Shown here piece after piece: positions 46,332 to 55,645 of a stretch of 64,000 bases of DNA. The position numbers were made by a program, and so were the translations under genes. Below the pieces are notes generated by a model. That model was given only the letters and a program-made list of their open reading frames with translations. It did no database searches and had not been told where the DNA came from. Position 1 is the stretch's first letter, and every line of letters starts with the position of its first letter. Source of the DNA: Nonlabens sp. (GTDB taxonomy: Bacteria > Bacteroidota > Bacteroidia > Flavobacteriales > Flavobacteriaceae); NCBI RefSeq assembly GCF_018401815.1, contig NZ_JAGYKG010000001.1:832388-896387 (forward strand). Direction: 5' to 3'.

Positions 46332-46367
46332 TAAATCTAAACTTAAATCTAAGCTTAAATTTAAAAA
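46332..46367. repeat. Three tandem 12-mers
   Basis: TAAATCTAAACT, TAAATCTAAGCT and TAAATTTAAAAA in a row, in the gap between wcaI-like and dprA. Confidence 0.7.
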
Positions 46368-46424
46368 AAGATTTTTAGGCCCCTTTGTCTTGAGACATTT
46401 CCCTAGAGGGGGAAGTTTCAAAAG

Positions 46425-47642
46425 CTAGCTGTTTAATAGTTGAGAAAGTTCGCTAACCCAATTGCTTAAAATTTCTTTGCGCGAAAAATGTTTTAAAACG
46501 TATTCTCGAGCTTCTTTACCCATAGATGTTCTCAAATCAGGATCTTGTCTCCAGGCCTCTAATTGATCTATAGCGGTTGATACATCTGGTTGTGAGAAAT
46601 ACAGTCCTGCATTTGCATTTTCCAGGACGGTTTTTACTTCGCTCGCTGGATTACCTAAAACTAGTGAAGGTTTCCCACTCGCCATCATACCGAGTAATTT
46701 AGAAGGCATTACCGTATCGAGCACCTCAGTTTTTTGGAAAAGGAAATGTGCATCGGCACTGCATAAAAGATCAGATAATTCAGCAAAAGGGACTGGGCCA
46801 TAAAACGAGATGTTTTCCTGATCTACAGCTTGCATTACTTGCTGGTATTTTGCTCCTGCACCTACAATAATGATTTGGTAAAGGTCTTGCGGTAGCGCTT
46901 TCGCGAAAGCGAGAAAATAATCCCAATCTTGCTTATCACCTACATTACCGCTATACAGCAACTTGAATTTATCACCTTGTAAATAAGAGTGTTGCTTTGC
47001 CGTAGATGGATCTACTTGATGCGCGTCAATCCAATTAGGCAAATAATAAGTAGGCTGATTGGTCTTGGTTTGTAGCTTTGCAATCATCTGGTGACTGATG
47101 GTGCTTATGGTAGTTGCTTTACCTAAAATGCTGCGCTCTAAACTAAAAAGAAAATTAAAAATAAGCTTCTTGCTCCCGCTAGAAAGTCCTGATTGCAATG
47201 CTGCATCAAATTCAAAGTCCTGAATATGAATCCAGCTTGGTACTTTGTGTTTTCTCGCATGATAGCCACCAAGCCATGCACTGGCTGTAAATGGGATAAT
47301 GGAAATCACCAAGTCTGCTTTTTTAATCGTTCTCAAATTAAAACAACTTCCTTTTGTAAAACTGAGAATATGAAGGATACGCTTTAAAAAAGTAGGGTTT
47401 TCTGGAACGTACTGTTTATAGCGATAGAGAGTTGCACCGTTGTATTCTTCTTGTAAATACTTAGGTTGGGACTGGTATTCTTGGGCAATGTTCCATTGCG
47501 GATAATAGGGAAAAGCCGTCACCACACTTACCATTGCACCAGCATCAACAAGCGCCTCCACCATTTGAGTAGAATATAATCCTATGGCAGTGTCTTCTGG
47601 AGCATAATTAAGCCCTATGAATGTGATGTGTTTTCCTTTCAA
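46425..47642 (-). CDS. WcaI-like glycosyltransferase, family 4
   Basis: A 405-residue GT-B enzyme resembling colanic-acid WcaI. The N-terminal GLNYAPEDTAIGLYS and VVTAFPYYPQW, the middle HIQDFEFDAA, and the C-terminal SKLLGMMASGKPSLV with a glutamate donor-site region are visible. It adds a sugar to a lipid-linked exopolysaccharide precursor at the inner membrane. It lies 2 bp after the WcaF-like gene. A palindrome copy encodes LAFAKALPQ. Confidence 0.87.
   Translation of the reverse strand: MKGKHITFIGLNYAPEDTAIGLYSTQMVEALVDAGAMVSVVTAFPYYPQWNIAQEYQSQPKYLQEEYNGATLYRYKQYVPENPTFLKRILHILSFTKGSCFNLRTIKKADLVISIIPFTASAWLGGYHARKHKVPSWIHIQDFEFDAALQSGLSSGSKKLIFNFLFSLERSILGKATTISTISHQMIAKLQTKTNQPTYYLPNWIDAHQVDPSTAKQHSYLQGDKFKLLYSGNVGDKQDWDYFLAFAKALPQDLYQIIIVGAGAKYQQVMQAVDQENISFYGPVPFAELSDLLCSADAHFLFQKTEVLDTVMPSKLLGMMASGKPSLVLGNPASEVKTVLENANAGLYFSQPDVSTAIDQLEAWRQDPDLRTSMGKEAREYVLKHFSRKEILSNWVSELSQLLNS
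46896..46911. repeat. Iterated palindrome copy 9
   Basis: Perfect 16-bp copy in the WcaI-like gene, read as AFAKA. Confidence 0.95.
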
Positions 47643-47644
47643 GA

Positions 47645-48214
47645 TTATCGGTCTTTAACAACTTGAGCAGGAGTACCCAAACATATTTTTCCTGCTGGAA
47701 GATCTTTAAAAACACTGCTACGTGCGCCCACTAATGTACCACGACCTATGGTTATTCCTGGTGCTACATAAACATCTGTAGCGATCCAGCACTGATCTTC
47801 TATAATGACCTTATGTGCGTAGATATCAAATTTTTCCGCTGTTGAATCGTGTGTTCCTGTGCAGATATAGGATTTTTGAGATATCACCACATGGGCACCG
47901 ATCTCGATCTCTCCAAGACTGTATAGGACCACATCGTCTCCTATCCAGCTGTGATCACCTATACTCACTTTCCAAGGAAATTGTGTTCTTACGGTAGGTC
48001 TTATGATTACATTTTTACCAATTTTTGCTCCGAACGCCCGTAGTAGAAACCTGCGCCAGGCGTACATAAAGTGTGGAGACCAGGCAAAAAGTGTGCTTTG
48101 AACCAGCCACCATAATTGCACAGTAACTGCTCCTTTCCCACGGAAGTTTTGTGGCAATTGGAATTTATCGAGTTGTTGGTATTTTTTCAAATAGTACTGG
48201 TTTGTTAAAATCAA
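47645..48214 (-). CDS. WcaF-like acetyltransferase (hexapeptide repeat)
   Basis: A 189-residue left-handed beta-helix enzyme that O-acetylates the exopolysaccharide repeat unit or precursor. It has the WcaF pattern LPQNFRGKGA, QLWWLVQSTLFAWSPHFMYA, FGAKIGKNVIIRPTV and the active His in CTGTHD. The start is uncertain: no ATG is near; TTG at 48214 is the longest option, and an inner TTG (residue 9) is possible, since a TATCTTTG box overlaps the first. Confidence 0.88.
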   Translation of the reverse strand: MILTNQYYLKKYQQLDKFQLPQNFRGKGAVTVQLWWLVQSTLFAWSPHFMYAWRRFLLRAFGAKIGKNVIIRPTVRTQFPWKVSIGDHSWIGDDVVLYSLGEIEIGAHVVISQKSYICTGTHDSTAEKFDIYAHKVIIEDQCWIATDVYVAPGITIGRGTLVGARSSVFKDLPAGKICLGTPAQVVKDR

Positions 48215-48256
48215 AGATAAATTTTTTAGTTCAGGAACACTGTCATAGAATGTTCA

Positions 48257-48991
48257 CTATTCTTCACTTGTTTGTATGGCAGCTATAAAGTGGGTCATCA
48301 AAATATGTTCTAAAAGTAGTTTTCCATCATCATTAGGATGAATACCATCTCTTAATAAGTCTTGAGGCGCCACTTGCTTATTTAGCTCTAGAAATTTATG
48401 CCACTCACTACGTAAATCAATAAAACCAAAAGAATATTTTACAGCCAATTTTTCCATTTCTATTGAAGTTTTATCTTCTAGATCGGTTAGCTTTTTATTG
48501 TGTTTTTTATCTTCTGGATACGACAAGTGATGATTAAAGATAATGACCTCTCCCGTGAAACGGGTTTTTAAGTTTTTAAAGAACTGTTCCAATTCACCGG
48601 TTTCTGTGCCGCCATAGGCATGAAAAAATAGTACATCAGCATGTTGCGGATAAATATCTTCTGCCATTAAAGGTAATAATTGTGGCACTTGAAGACCACT
48701 GCGAGCAGTGTTTATAATTTCAAAATTAATGACTGGAACAGCATCTGCTAAGGTTTGCTTAATACGTTTTTCTTTGATTCCTTTGACAATGGACTGACCG
48801 TGAAATTGGATTTTAAATAAAGTTGTTTTTGAGGACTTATCGTTATCAGTTATCATCTTGCGAGAATCGTTAAGCGCTGTTACAAGAATTTGCGATGGAG
48901 TGATTTCCGGAAGTTGATATTTTTTCAGTTCCTCGTTAGAACAGTTACTTAAAAACAGCAGGCTACCAATGAGGTACAAAAGTTTTTTCAT
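48257..48991 (-). CDS. SGNH-type esterase lipoprotein with GQS block I
   Basis: A 244-residue lipoprotein with acylated Cys at residue 17 (SLLFLSNCSNEEL). The SGNH layout is unusual: block I is HGQS instead of GDS, as in sialate O-acetylesterase-type proteins; the middle block is FFHAYGG; the catalytic pair is RDGIHPNDDG. Start at the ATG at 48991, which overlaps the previous gene by 4 bp. In an exopolysaccharide cluster it probably deacetylates or modifies the polymer outside. Confidence 0.75.
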   Translation of the reverse strand: MKKLLYLIGSLLFLSNCSNEELKKYQLPEITPSQILVTALNDSRKMITDNDKSSKTTLFKIQFHGQSIVKGIKEKRIKQTLADAVPVINFEIINTARSGLQVPQLLPLMAEDIYPQHADVLFFHAYGGTETGELEQFFKNLKTRFTGEVIIFNHHLSYPEDKKHNKKLTDLEDKTSIEMEKLAVKYSFGFIDLRSEWHKFLELNKQVAPQDLLRDGIHPNDDGKLLLEHILMTHFIAAIQTSEE

Positions 48992-50043
48992 CTCATAGAT
49001 GTATAAAGAGCTTCCCATTTAGGTTTATTGACTTTCCACGAATACTCTTGAATTATGAAATTACGCAGATGTTCCCCATTAAGATCGCGCTTTTTTAAAT
49101 CCCATTTTGACACTTCTTGAAGAACTGATTGCAACTCTTCAAAATTAGGATTAATAAGCCTGCCACCATTATGGCTCCATTCATTTAGAAGTCCTGTTTG
49201 ATGTGTTGTAATTACAGGTGTTCCCATCATGGCAGCTTCTAGGTTTACCATTCCAACCACTTCAGAATAACTGGGTGCAATAAACACGTGCGCATTTCTA
49301 AAGAGTTGCTTTTTTTCTAGTCCGCGTACGGCTCCTAAAAATTCAATTCTAGAATCCTGAAGTTGCTTTACTTTTTCCTTTAATTGCGATGCATATGCAT
49401 TTTCAGGACCTGCAATTTTTAAGTCAAAATCAAGCGTTTTAAGCGATGCAAAAACATCGATCAATAATTCTAGACCTTTCTTAGGGTGAATACGTCCTAA
49501 GAACAAGAAATACGGTCTTGGCGGCTCTTTTCTTTCTAGCATCTCTTCTATTTCTATCGCATTGGGAATACAGACTACTTCCGTTTTAGGAAATAGCTTT
49601 TGCAGGTTCTTTTGTTCCTCTGGTGTTATGGCGTGAATATATCTCGCTTTCGCGAAAGCGGAACGAGAAACCATATTAAAATACAGCTTTTTTTTCAGTG
49701 TGCCATCCTTCCAAAGCCAAGGTTCCAACATACCATGTGGAGAAAGTACAAAAGGAATATTTTTCTTTGAAGCGATTTTCGCAGCCGTATACTGCGCATG
49801 CATCCACACCCCATGCAAATGAAAAACAGAAGTGTTATTTAAGCTATTTAAATGCTTGTTCAAGCTGCTGGAATACAGCCAAGGTCCTTTCTTAGAAAAC
49901 TCCTGAATATCGAGGTCGTCTTGATTTTTTAAGGTCGTTAGAATTTTAGAGTCTGGAAATTCTGTTTGAATATCTTTAACAACAGTTCGCACTCCGCCGC
50001 TAGCTCTAGAAACATCTTCTGCTATGTGGTAGAGGTTTTTCAA
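48988..50043 (-). CDS. Glycosyltransferase, family 4
   Basis: A 351-residue GT-B enzyme. The N-terminal SRASGGVRTVVKDIQ, the FVLSPHGMLEPW motif, the FLFLGRIHPKKGLELLI phosphate-binding block and the PSYSEVVGMVNLEAAMMG donor-binding glutamate region fit family 4. It adds a sugar to the exopolysaccharide unit. It overlaps both neighbours by 4 bp. A palindrome copy encodes RSAFAKARY. Confidence 0.9.
   Translation of the reverse strand: MKNLYHIAEDVSRASGGVRTVVKDIQTEFPDSKILTTLKNQDDLDIQEFSKKGPWLYSSSLNKHLNSLNNTSVFHLHGVWMHAQYTAAKIASKKNIPFVLSPHGMLEPWLWKDGTLKKKLYFNMVSRSAFAKARYIHAITPEEQKNLQKLFPKTEVVCIPNAIEIEEMLERKEPPRPYFLFLGRIHPKKGLELLIDVFASLKTLDFDLKIAGPENAYASQLKEKVKQLQDSRIEFLGAVRGLEKKQLFRNAHVFIAPSYSEVVGMVNLEAAMMGTPVITTHQTGLLNEWSHNGGRLINPNFEELQSVLQEVSKWDLKKRDLNGEHLRNFIIQEYSWKVNKPKWEALYTSMR
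49645..49660. repeat. Iterated palindrome copy 10
   Basis: Perfect 16-bp copy in the family 4 glycosyltransferase gene, read as AFAKA. Confidence 0.95.
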
Positions 50044-51302
50044 GGTGACGTTTTAAAATTATCTAAAGGCGGTGACATTTGTCGCTTCTTATCAAAATTA
50101 TAATCCAACATTAAAAATAGATTTATAAAAAAAGAAAAGAAAAGCACTCCGTTTTCCCTTTCTAAAATGTTTTCTGAGAACATCACGATACAATAGAAAA
50201 GAAGTATTGCAATAAATAAATAGTTCTTTTTATAAAATGCTCTAATAAGGTGGTAGAGCAGGAATAATGTGAAAAACAACAATCCTAGATAGCCTACATT
50301 TAAAATGATGCCTAAAAACTGATTGTGAGAATTATAGCGATGGGAGGCTAAAAACGCTGCGTCTTCATTGTAGCAATCTATGAGCTGATTTTTTCCGTCT
50401 CCTATACCATAACCGAAAACACCAGCATCAGGAATAACGCTGGTAACGCATTTATAAATGGAATACCTGATGTTAGTAGAGTTGGTTAAAGAGGCATCTG
50501 CATCTTGCACTTGTAACAGTTCAGAAAAACGCTCATTCACTTTAGGATTAAATACAATCACGGATAATAAGCCTATTGCCCCTAGACCAAAGACGTAGTA
50601 TAACTTCTTATTTTTAAACATAAGCACTAGATATGCAGCAACAAGAACTAATGCGATAATAGGTCCTTTTTTAATCATTATTAATAGGAATCCTATAAAT
50701 ACAATATTAATGATAAGAAGTAAAATAAGTTTTTTCCAATCAAGTCCCTTTTGAACTAAAAACAAGGAAAATATCATGGCAACACCTATGTGCATACTGA
50801 GGTATATGGGATGAATTTTCCATCCTGAAATGTCTGATCTAATGATATTAATAAAATGTAAAATTACCTCGTCAAAACTATAGCGCTGACTAAATATGAC
50901 AAATGCTCCTATAGTGACCATCAAGGTGGCTGTAATAAAAAACCACATTAAGGTATAACGCTTTTCTAGGACATAGGACAGGCATCTTTTGCTCATGCTT
51001 GCAGTAATTAATGGAAAGATAATTAAGGCAGCTCCTGTAGAAATCTTACGGAACCCATAAGATAAGTCTTCGGTGTAAAATAAGCTGATCAAATAGAAGA
51101 AAAACAGACTAGAACTAAGTAAAAAGTAATTCCATTTAAAACGCTCTCGGTCAATTATTTGACTAGAAATTGCTGCGATTGTATAAAGGCCTATTAAAAC
51201 AGGCCTTGCACCCCTTGGGATCATAGGCATGAGAAACATAGCTGCAGTCATGTAAAAAAGCAGTTGAGGTAAATGAGATTTTAGCTTTTCCTTGAAACCC
51301 AT
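50040..51302 (-). CDS. O-antigen ligase / polymerase-family membrane protein
   Basis: A 420-residue polytopic protein with about ten membrane segments and a large loop between the later ones. The loop and following helix (YNSHNQFLGIILNVGYLGLL) match the Wzy_C/WaaL family, in which this His is conserved. It either polymerises the repeat units or ligates the chain. It overlaps the polymerase-like gene by 22 bp and the glycosyltransferase by 4 bp. Confidence 0.85.
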   Translation of the reverse strand: MGFKEKLKSHLPQLLFYMTAAMFLMPMIPRGARPVLIGLYTIAAISSQIIDRERFKWNYFLLSSSLFFFYLISLFYTEDLSYGFRKISTGAALIIFPLITASMSKRCLSYVLEKRYTLMWFFITATLMVTIGAFVIFSQRYSFDEVILHFINIIRSDISGWKIHPIYLSMHIGVAMIFSLFLVQKGLDWKKLILLLIINIVFIGFLLIMIKKGPIIALVLVAAYLVLMFKNKKLYYVFGLGAIGLLSVIVFNPKVNERFSELLQVQDADASLTNSTNIRYSIYKCVTSVIPDAGVFGYGIGDGKNQLIDCYNEDAAFLASHRYNSHNQFLGIILNVGYLGLLFFTLFLLYHLIRAFYKKNYLFIAILLFYCIVMFSENILERENGVLFFSFFINLFLMLDYNFDKKRQMSPPLDNFKTSP

Positions 51303-52720
51303 ATTTTTTGTTCAAAAATGAATGATGATACTCTGATAAAGAATTTAGGTATGACATAGAGACCTATTAGCGTACCTATAAAGTAAGAATATCCATTGGT
51401 AAAGTCTCCACGTAACAAGAATAATAAATGCATTGCAAAATAAAAAGCAACTGCCCTCTTGAGATAATCTGCACTTCGCAACCAAGTTAAAAAGAAAATC
51501 ATGGAACACGCCAGCATCAAAGCCATGAAAACAACCCCTAAAAGACCAAAGTTCATATACCCTTCTGTTACCAATGGGTTAGAAAGATTAGCAAAGTAAT
51601 ACTCATAATTTTCAATAAGGTGATCACCTACGATCTTTCCTGAAGCATCTGGTTTTCCTTCCCAGAGTCCTCTAGGAATAAAAAATAACAAGGCACTAAG
51701 CAATTGAAAACCATAGAAAAAACCATCTTTTTCAACGATTTCAATTACTATTCCCATATTACAAAAGGCATCGTAGTTTAAAGACATAAACCCCTTACTA
51801 AGAGACCCCTTATCAATAACGTTAGAGAAAAGACTGGGGTTTTCTATCATCTCTGAAATTCCATAATCAGAATGTGTAATGATTTGAGCAAGTGGAAAGA
51901 AAATGATCATGATGACAAATAAGGTAAGGCTCATCTTCACATTGTTATTAAAAAGTCTAGGGTAAAATAAAAAGATAAGCAATAGGTAAATAGGTCCTAA
52001 CGCGTTTCTTTTTTCCACCAAGGGGTTTTTAAAATACAATAGTAATATCAACAATACTCCAGTTAAGGCAAGATTGATGACCCATGTTTGAGTCGAGATT
52101 CCTTTGCGGTCAAACAAATATTTACACAGCACTATTCCCGCAAGAGGAATGACAAATAATATTTTCTTTTGTATAAGCTGTGCACCAGGTGAAAATGAGG
52201 AGGGTATATATTCTGGTCTTGCCAGTTCTTCAATTATAAAAGGATAGGAGATAACAACAACAATAACCGATATTAAAATGAGGAGAATACTATCTCTTAA
52301 ACAGCTAGAAGTACTAGGAGTGTAGTCTACTATTTGATTTTTTTTCTTTTTTATGTAGCCTTTTAAGCCTACATAAAAAAAGAAAAATGATATGTGAAAA
52401 ATAGCAACAAGACCATTTGCTTTTAAAAACAACTCTTCTTTATAGGGAAAATAATGATCAAAAATTCCATTTTCTAATGGCGCCAAAACATTTGCTTGAG
52501 TCACCGGAGCTACTAAGAAAAAAAGAAAGCTAAAAACAATATAAGCACTAAGAAATGGACTGAATGTTTTCTCAATAAATATGTGATAATAAGTAATAAA
52601 GCTCAGCAATACGGCATTGCCAAAAAATGCCAACCATAATTCCAACGTCGCCTCAAATGTTGCAAACAACAATACAAGTATAACTAGATAAAAAAAGATG
52701 AAACTATTTCTTAAAATCAT
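51281..52720 (-). CDS. Oligosaccharide repeat-unit polymerase-like membrane protein
   Basis: A 479-residue polytopic protein with about twelve membrane segments. Its large periplasmic loop (about 285-340) contains KGFMSLNYDAFCNMGI and FIPRGLWEGKPDASG. This pattern is typical of Wzy-type repeat-unit polymerases. With the adjoining WaaL-type protein there are two candidate chain-building enzymes. Confidence 0.78.
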   Translation of the reverse strand: MILRNSFIFFYLVILVLLFATFEATLELWLAFFGNAVLLSFITYYHIFIEKTFSPFLSAYIVFSFLFFLVAPVTQANVLAPLENGIFDHYFPYKEELFLKANGLVAIFHISFFFFYVGLKGYIKKKKNQIVDYTPSTSSCLRDSILLILISVIVVVISYPFIIEELARPEYIPSSFSPGAQLIQKKILFVIPLAGIVLCKYLFDRKGISTQTWVINLALTGVLLILLLYFKNPLVEKRNALGPIYLLLIFLFYPRLFNNNVKMSLTLFVIMIIFFPLAQIITHSDYGISEMIENPSLFSNVIDKGSLSKGFMSLNYDAFCNMGIVIEIVEKDGFFYGFQLLSALLFFIPRGLWEGKPDASGKIVGDHLIENYEYYFANLSNPLVTEGYMNFGLLGVVFMALMLACSMIFFLTWLRSADYLKRAVAFYFAMHLLFLLRGDFTNGYSYFIGTLIGLYVIPKFFIRVSSFIFEQKIWVSRKS

Positions 52721-52766
52721 TAGGCGGCGTTAAGGCTAGGATAGAGCATAAATCTCCACATTAGTT

Positions 52767-54029
52767 TTATATTTTCTGGAGCTGATTTAAATCTTTGTAA
52801 TAATAAAATACCGATACTAGCAGCATCAAAAGCTCTGTCGTAATAGCTGTTATAACAGTACCTTCTAAACCTAAGCTAGGTACAATTGAAAATGCTAAAA
52901 TTAAATTGAATACAGTACCCGCAATCATGACATTCATTCTTTGTTTAAACAATTTTCTAGATGGTGCGTACAGATTTGTAAATAAAAGATTTAATCCAGT
53001 AAATAAAGCGATGAGTCCCATCCATTGTAACAAATTTGCATTGAGATAAATTTCAGGATCTTTAAACAGTAAATCTACCACCCATTTTCCCAAAAACACA
53101 ATTCCTAATAAGCCAATAAAACCTACAGAAGCAACAGCTGGTATAAGCTTATTCATCATCTTGATTTTTTCTGATTTACTTTTTCTAGACATGTAAGGGT
53201 ACATCGCCTGATAAAAAGGTAAATACATCTTTTTTGCAGCAATCATTAATCGATCAAATGCACCAAAAACACCTACTACAGAGTCCCCAGCAAACAACCC
53301 TAATACAAGTCCGTTTGCTGCAAAAGTTAGTTGTGAAGAAACATCAGAGATAAAAATTTGAAAACTTTGCTGATACAACTCTTTTGAATCTTTAAAATTA
53401 GGCCACTGCCAATTCACGTATTTTAGGCTCAACGTAAACATAATAATTCCAGCAACCAAAAAACCTATAGAATTGAAAATAGGAACGTACATATAGTCCG
53501 AAGGACTAGAAATAAAAACAAAGAGAAGAATTGTAAAGAGTATTTTTGCAAAAGCGTTAATAATAGTAAGAAGCTGCATTCTCTCAATACCTTGAAAAAA
53601 CCAATCTCCTAAAATAGTTTGGCCTATGACAATTCCATAGCTCAATAAATAGATGGGCCATTCTATCCTAAACCTTTCTATACTAAACACAAACAAACAC
53701 AATAATAAGAACACCAAGAATAATAAAATGATTCGAGCCCAAAACACTTTAAAATAAACAGTAGAATAATCGCCTTTCTTCTCTCGTATCAAACTAATTT
53801 CTCTGGTTGCAGTAGTGCTAAAACCAAAGTCTGCAGCTGCTATACAAAAAGCCATGAGGTATTGTGCAAGCATTATAAGACCAAATTTTTCAAGTCCTAA
53901 TTGACGCTCCAAAAAAGGGATAATCAAAAACGGGAGTAAATAATTAAGTGCTTGAAGAATAGTAAGCGCCCCATAGTTTTTAGCCACAGTTTTTTCTTCT
54001 CCAGAAAATTTTTTAGAAAGCTTACTCAT
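52767..54029 (-). CDS. Wzx-type polysaccharide flippase
   Basis: A 420-residue protein of about twelve membrane segments in the MOP flippase superfamily, with the N-terminal VAKNYGALTILQALNYLLPF and DWFFQGIERM. It flips undecaprenyl-linked repeat units across the inner membrane. Separated from the polymerase gene by 46 bp. Confidence 0.9.
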   Translation of the reverse strand: MSKLSKKFSGEEKTVAKNYGALTILQALNYLLPFLIIPFLERQLGLEKFGLIMLAQYLMAFCIAAADFGFSTTATREISLIREKKGDYSTVYFKVFWARIILLFLVFLLLCLFVFSIERFRIEWPIYLLSYGIVIGQTILGDWFFQGIERMQLLTIINAFAKILFTILLFVFISSPSDYMYVPIFNSIGFLVAGIIMFTLSLKYVNWQWPNFKDSKELYQQSFQIFISDVSSQLTFAANGLVLGLFAGDSVVGVFGAFDRLMIAAKKMYLPFYQAMYPYMSRKSKSEKIKMMNKLIPAVASVGFIGLLGIVFLGKWVVDLLFKDPEIYLNANLLQWMGLIALFTGLNLLFTNLYAPSRKLFKQRMNVMIAGTVFNLILAFSIVPSLGLEGTVITAITTELLMLLVSVFYYYKDLNQLQKI

Positions 54030-54070
54030 TTTTTGGTTGGGTTACTTTGACCAACGCTAAAATAGCCATT

Positions 54071-55144
54071 TTAGTGCGCTTGTGAATTCAAATAAGCCTC
54101 ATACATCATCTCCACTCCTTTTTCTAGCGCCACCTCGTGTTTCCAACCCAGTTCATGGAGCTTGGATACATCTGTAAGTTTGCGTGGGGTACCGTCTGGT
54201 TTGGAAGCATCCCAATCGAGATTGCCTTGATAACCTACTGTTTTTTTGATCAGCGCTGCCAAATCTTTAATAGCAATATCTTCTCCAGTCCCTATGTTTA
54301 AGTGGGTGTTACTAATGTCTTTATCGGTTCCTTTTACATCTTCAAAGTCCTTGTTTTCCATTAAGTAAACACAAGCTTTGGCCATATCATGGGACCATAA
54401 AAACTCCCGCTTAGGAGTTCCTGTTCCCCATAAAGAAATACTGTTTTCTGTGATGCCGTTTTTATGTAATTCTGCTTTCACTTCGACAAGCTCAGTACGG
54501 AGCGCGATTTTATAGTCCACACCTAACTCCTCACATAAAGCTTGCTCTTTGCCTTGCATCAACAATTTGCCTAAATGCATTTTACGAATCAATGCCGGTA
54601 ATACATGAGATTTTTGTAAATCAAAATTATCATTAGGACCATACAAATTTGTAGGCATCACCGAAATGAAGTTAGTGCCGTATTGCAAATTATAGCTTTC
54701 ACACATCTTGATACCCGCAATTTTTGCAATCGCATAAGGTTCGTTGGTATATTCTAAAGGCCCGGTCAGCAAACTGTCTTCTGGCATAGGTTGTGGCGCC
54801 ATTTTAGGATAAATACAGGTGCTTCCTAAGAACAATAATTTCTTTACCCCATTCAAATAACTCTGATGTATCACATTGTTCTGAATCATCAAGTTTTTAT
54901 AAATAAAGTCGGCTCTAAAGGTGTTGTTTGCTACAATACCTCCTACACTAGCTGCTGCAAGAAATACATATTCTGGCTTTTCAGTAGCAAAAAAATGGGC
55001 TGTGGCTTGTTGGTTGGTAAGGTCTAATTCCTTGTGAGTTCTTAAAACGAAATTAGTATATCCTAAGTCTTTTAGCTCCGTCACAATAGCGCTTCCTACT
55101 AGACCACGATGTCCAGCGATATATATTTTTGAAGATTTTTCCAT
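54071..55144 (-). CDS. fcl: GDP-L-fucose synthase with a repeat-like insert
   Basis: A 357-residue short-chain dehydrogenase/epimerase that makes GDP-L-fucose from the Gmd product. Cofactor motif GHRGLVG (11-17), catalytic STC (108-110) and Y137-K141 are intact. The GTGTPKREFLW segment is preserved. A loop at 200-235 that is variable in the family holds LRTELVEVKAEL (215-226), coded by sequence resembling an interspersed TTCGACAAGCTCAGT element. I start at the ATG at 55144; a GTG three codons up is the alternative. Partner of gmd. Confidence 0.94.
   Translation of the reverse strand: MEKSSKIYIAGHRGLVGSAIVTELKDLGYTNFVLRTHKELDLTNQQATAHFFATEKPEYVFLAAASVGGIVANNTFRADFIYKNLMIQNNVIHQSYLNGVKKLLFLGSTCIYPKMAPQPMPEDSLLTGPLEYTNEPYAIAKIAGIKMCESYNLQYGTNFISVMPTNLYGPNDNFDLQKSHVLPALIRKMHLGKLLMQGKEQALCEELGVDYKIALRTELVEVKAELHKNGITENSISLWGTGTPKREFLWSHDMAKACVYLMENKDFEDVKGTDKDISNTHLNIGTGEDIAIKDLAALIKKTVGYQGNLDWDASKPDGTPRKLTDVSKLHELGWKHEVALEKGVEMMYEAYLNSQAH
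54478..54503. repeat. Possible interspersed element inside fcl
   Basis: TTCACTTCGACAAGCTCAGT followed by ACGGAG, in the variable loop of Fcl. From memory it resembles short repeats common between genes in flavobacteria; no second copy was seen here. Confidence 0.35.
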
Positions 55145-55275
55145 TTGCCTCACCTAAATCCTCTCCAGCGGAGAGGACTTTTTACTTAATGATTAATATT
55201 TATATGTCCTTTATAATAACTTTTCCAATCCTAAGTACTTCTCTTTGGAATGAACTTCTATATTCCATATTCCTT

Positions 55276-55383
55276 AATCGATATTCTTTATTCAAAAGCC
55301 TTTTAGCCTATCCTAAATCCTTTCCAGAGGAAAAGACCACTTCTAGATTGTTTATTGCTTTCATCTTAAATTAAAGCTGTTTT
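55276..55383. repeat. 108-bp direct repeat, copy 1
   Basis: Starts AATCGATATTCTTTATTC. Matches copy 2 at 177 bp offset with about nine differences. Contains the hairpin-like CTTTCCAGAGGAAAAG. Confidence 0.85.
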
Positions 55384-55452
55384 CTTATAAAACACCCATC
55401 CCAACCTTCCCTCAAGGGAAGGAGTTGTTTGTTTTTCAATCACAACTTCTAT

Positions 55453-55560
55453 AATCGATATTCTTTATTCAAAAGCCTCTTAGCCTATCCTAAATCCTTT
55501 CCAAAGGAAAGGACCTCTTCTCGATTGCTTATTGCTTTCATCTTATATTAGAGCTATTTA
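55453..55560. repeat. 108-bp direct repeat, copy 2
   Basis: Starts AATCGATATTCTTTATTC. Its hairpin core CCTTTCCAAAGGAAAGG pairs better than that of copy 1. Confidence 0.85.
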
Positions 55561-55597
55561 TTTTCTAATTACTCCATTAAGAACTATTTCAATTTTC

Positions 55598-55627
55598 GAG
55601 TTCAAGTTCAAGTTCAAATTCAAGTTC
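55598..55627. repeat. Five tandem hexamers
   Basis: GAGTTC, AAGTTC, AAGTTC, AAATTC, AAGTTC, ending 18 bp before the gmd stop position on the plus-strand scale. Confidence 0.75.
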
Positions 55628-55645
55628 CCATGGAAAGGGCCAGGC

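Larger units (their letters stand above)
55145..55645. other. Repeat-rich intergenic region between gmd and fcl (501 bp)
   Basis: Contains the 108-bp direct repeat, a shorter relative near 55150-55172 with CTCTCCAGCGGAGAGG, a hairpin CCTTCCCTC/AAGGGAAGG near 55399-55416 and a hexamer array. Open frames here are repeat-derived and not believed to be genes. Confidence 0.75.

Noticed and set aside
46299..46421. A 41-residue N-terminal extension of DprA
   Set aside because: It is translated tandem repeat and the family starts at the inner Met at 46298.
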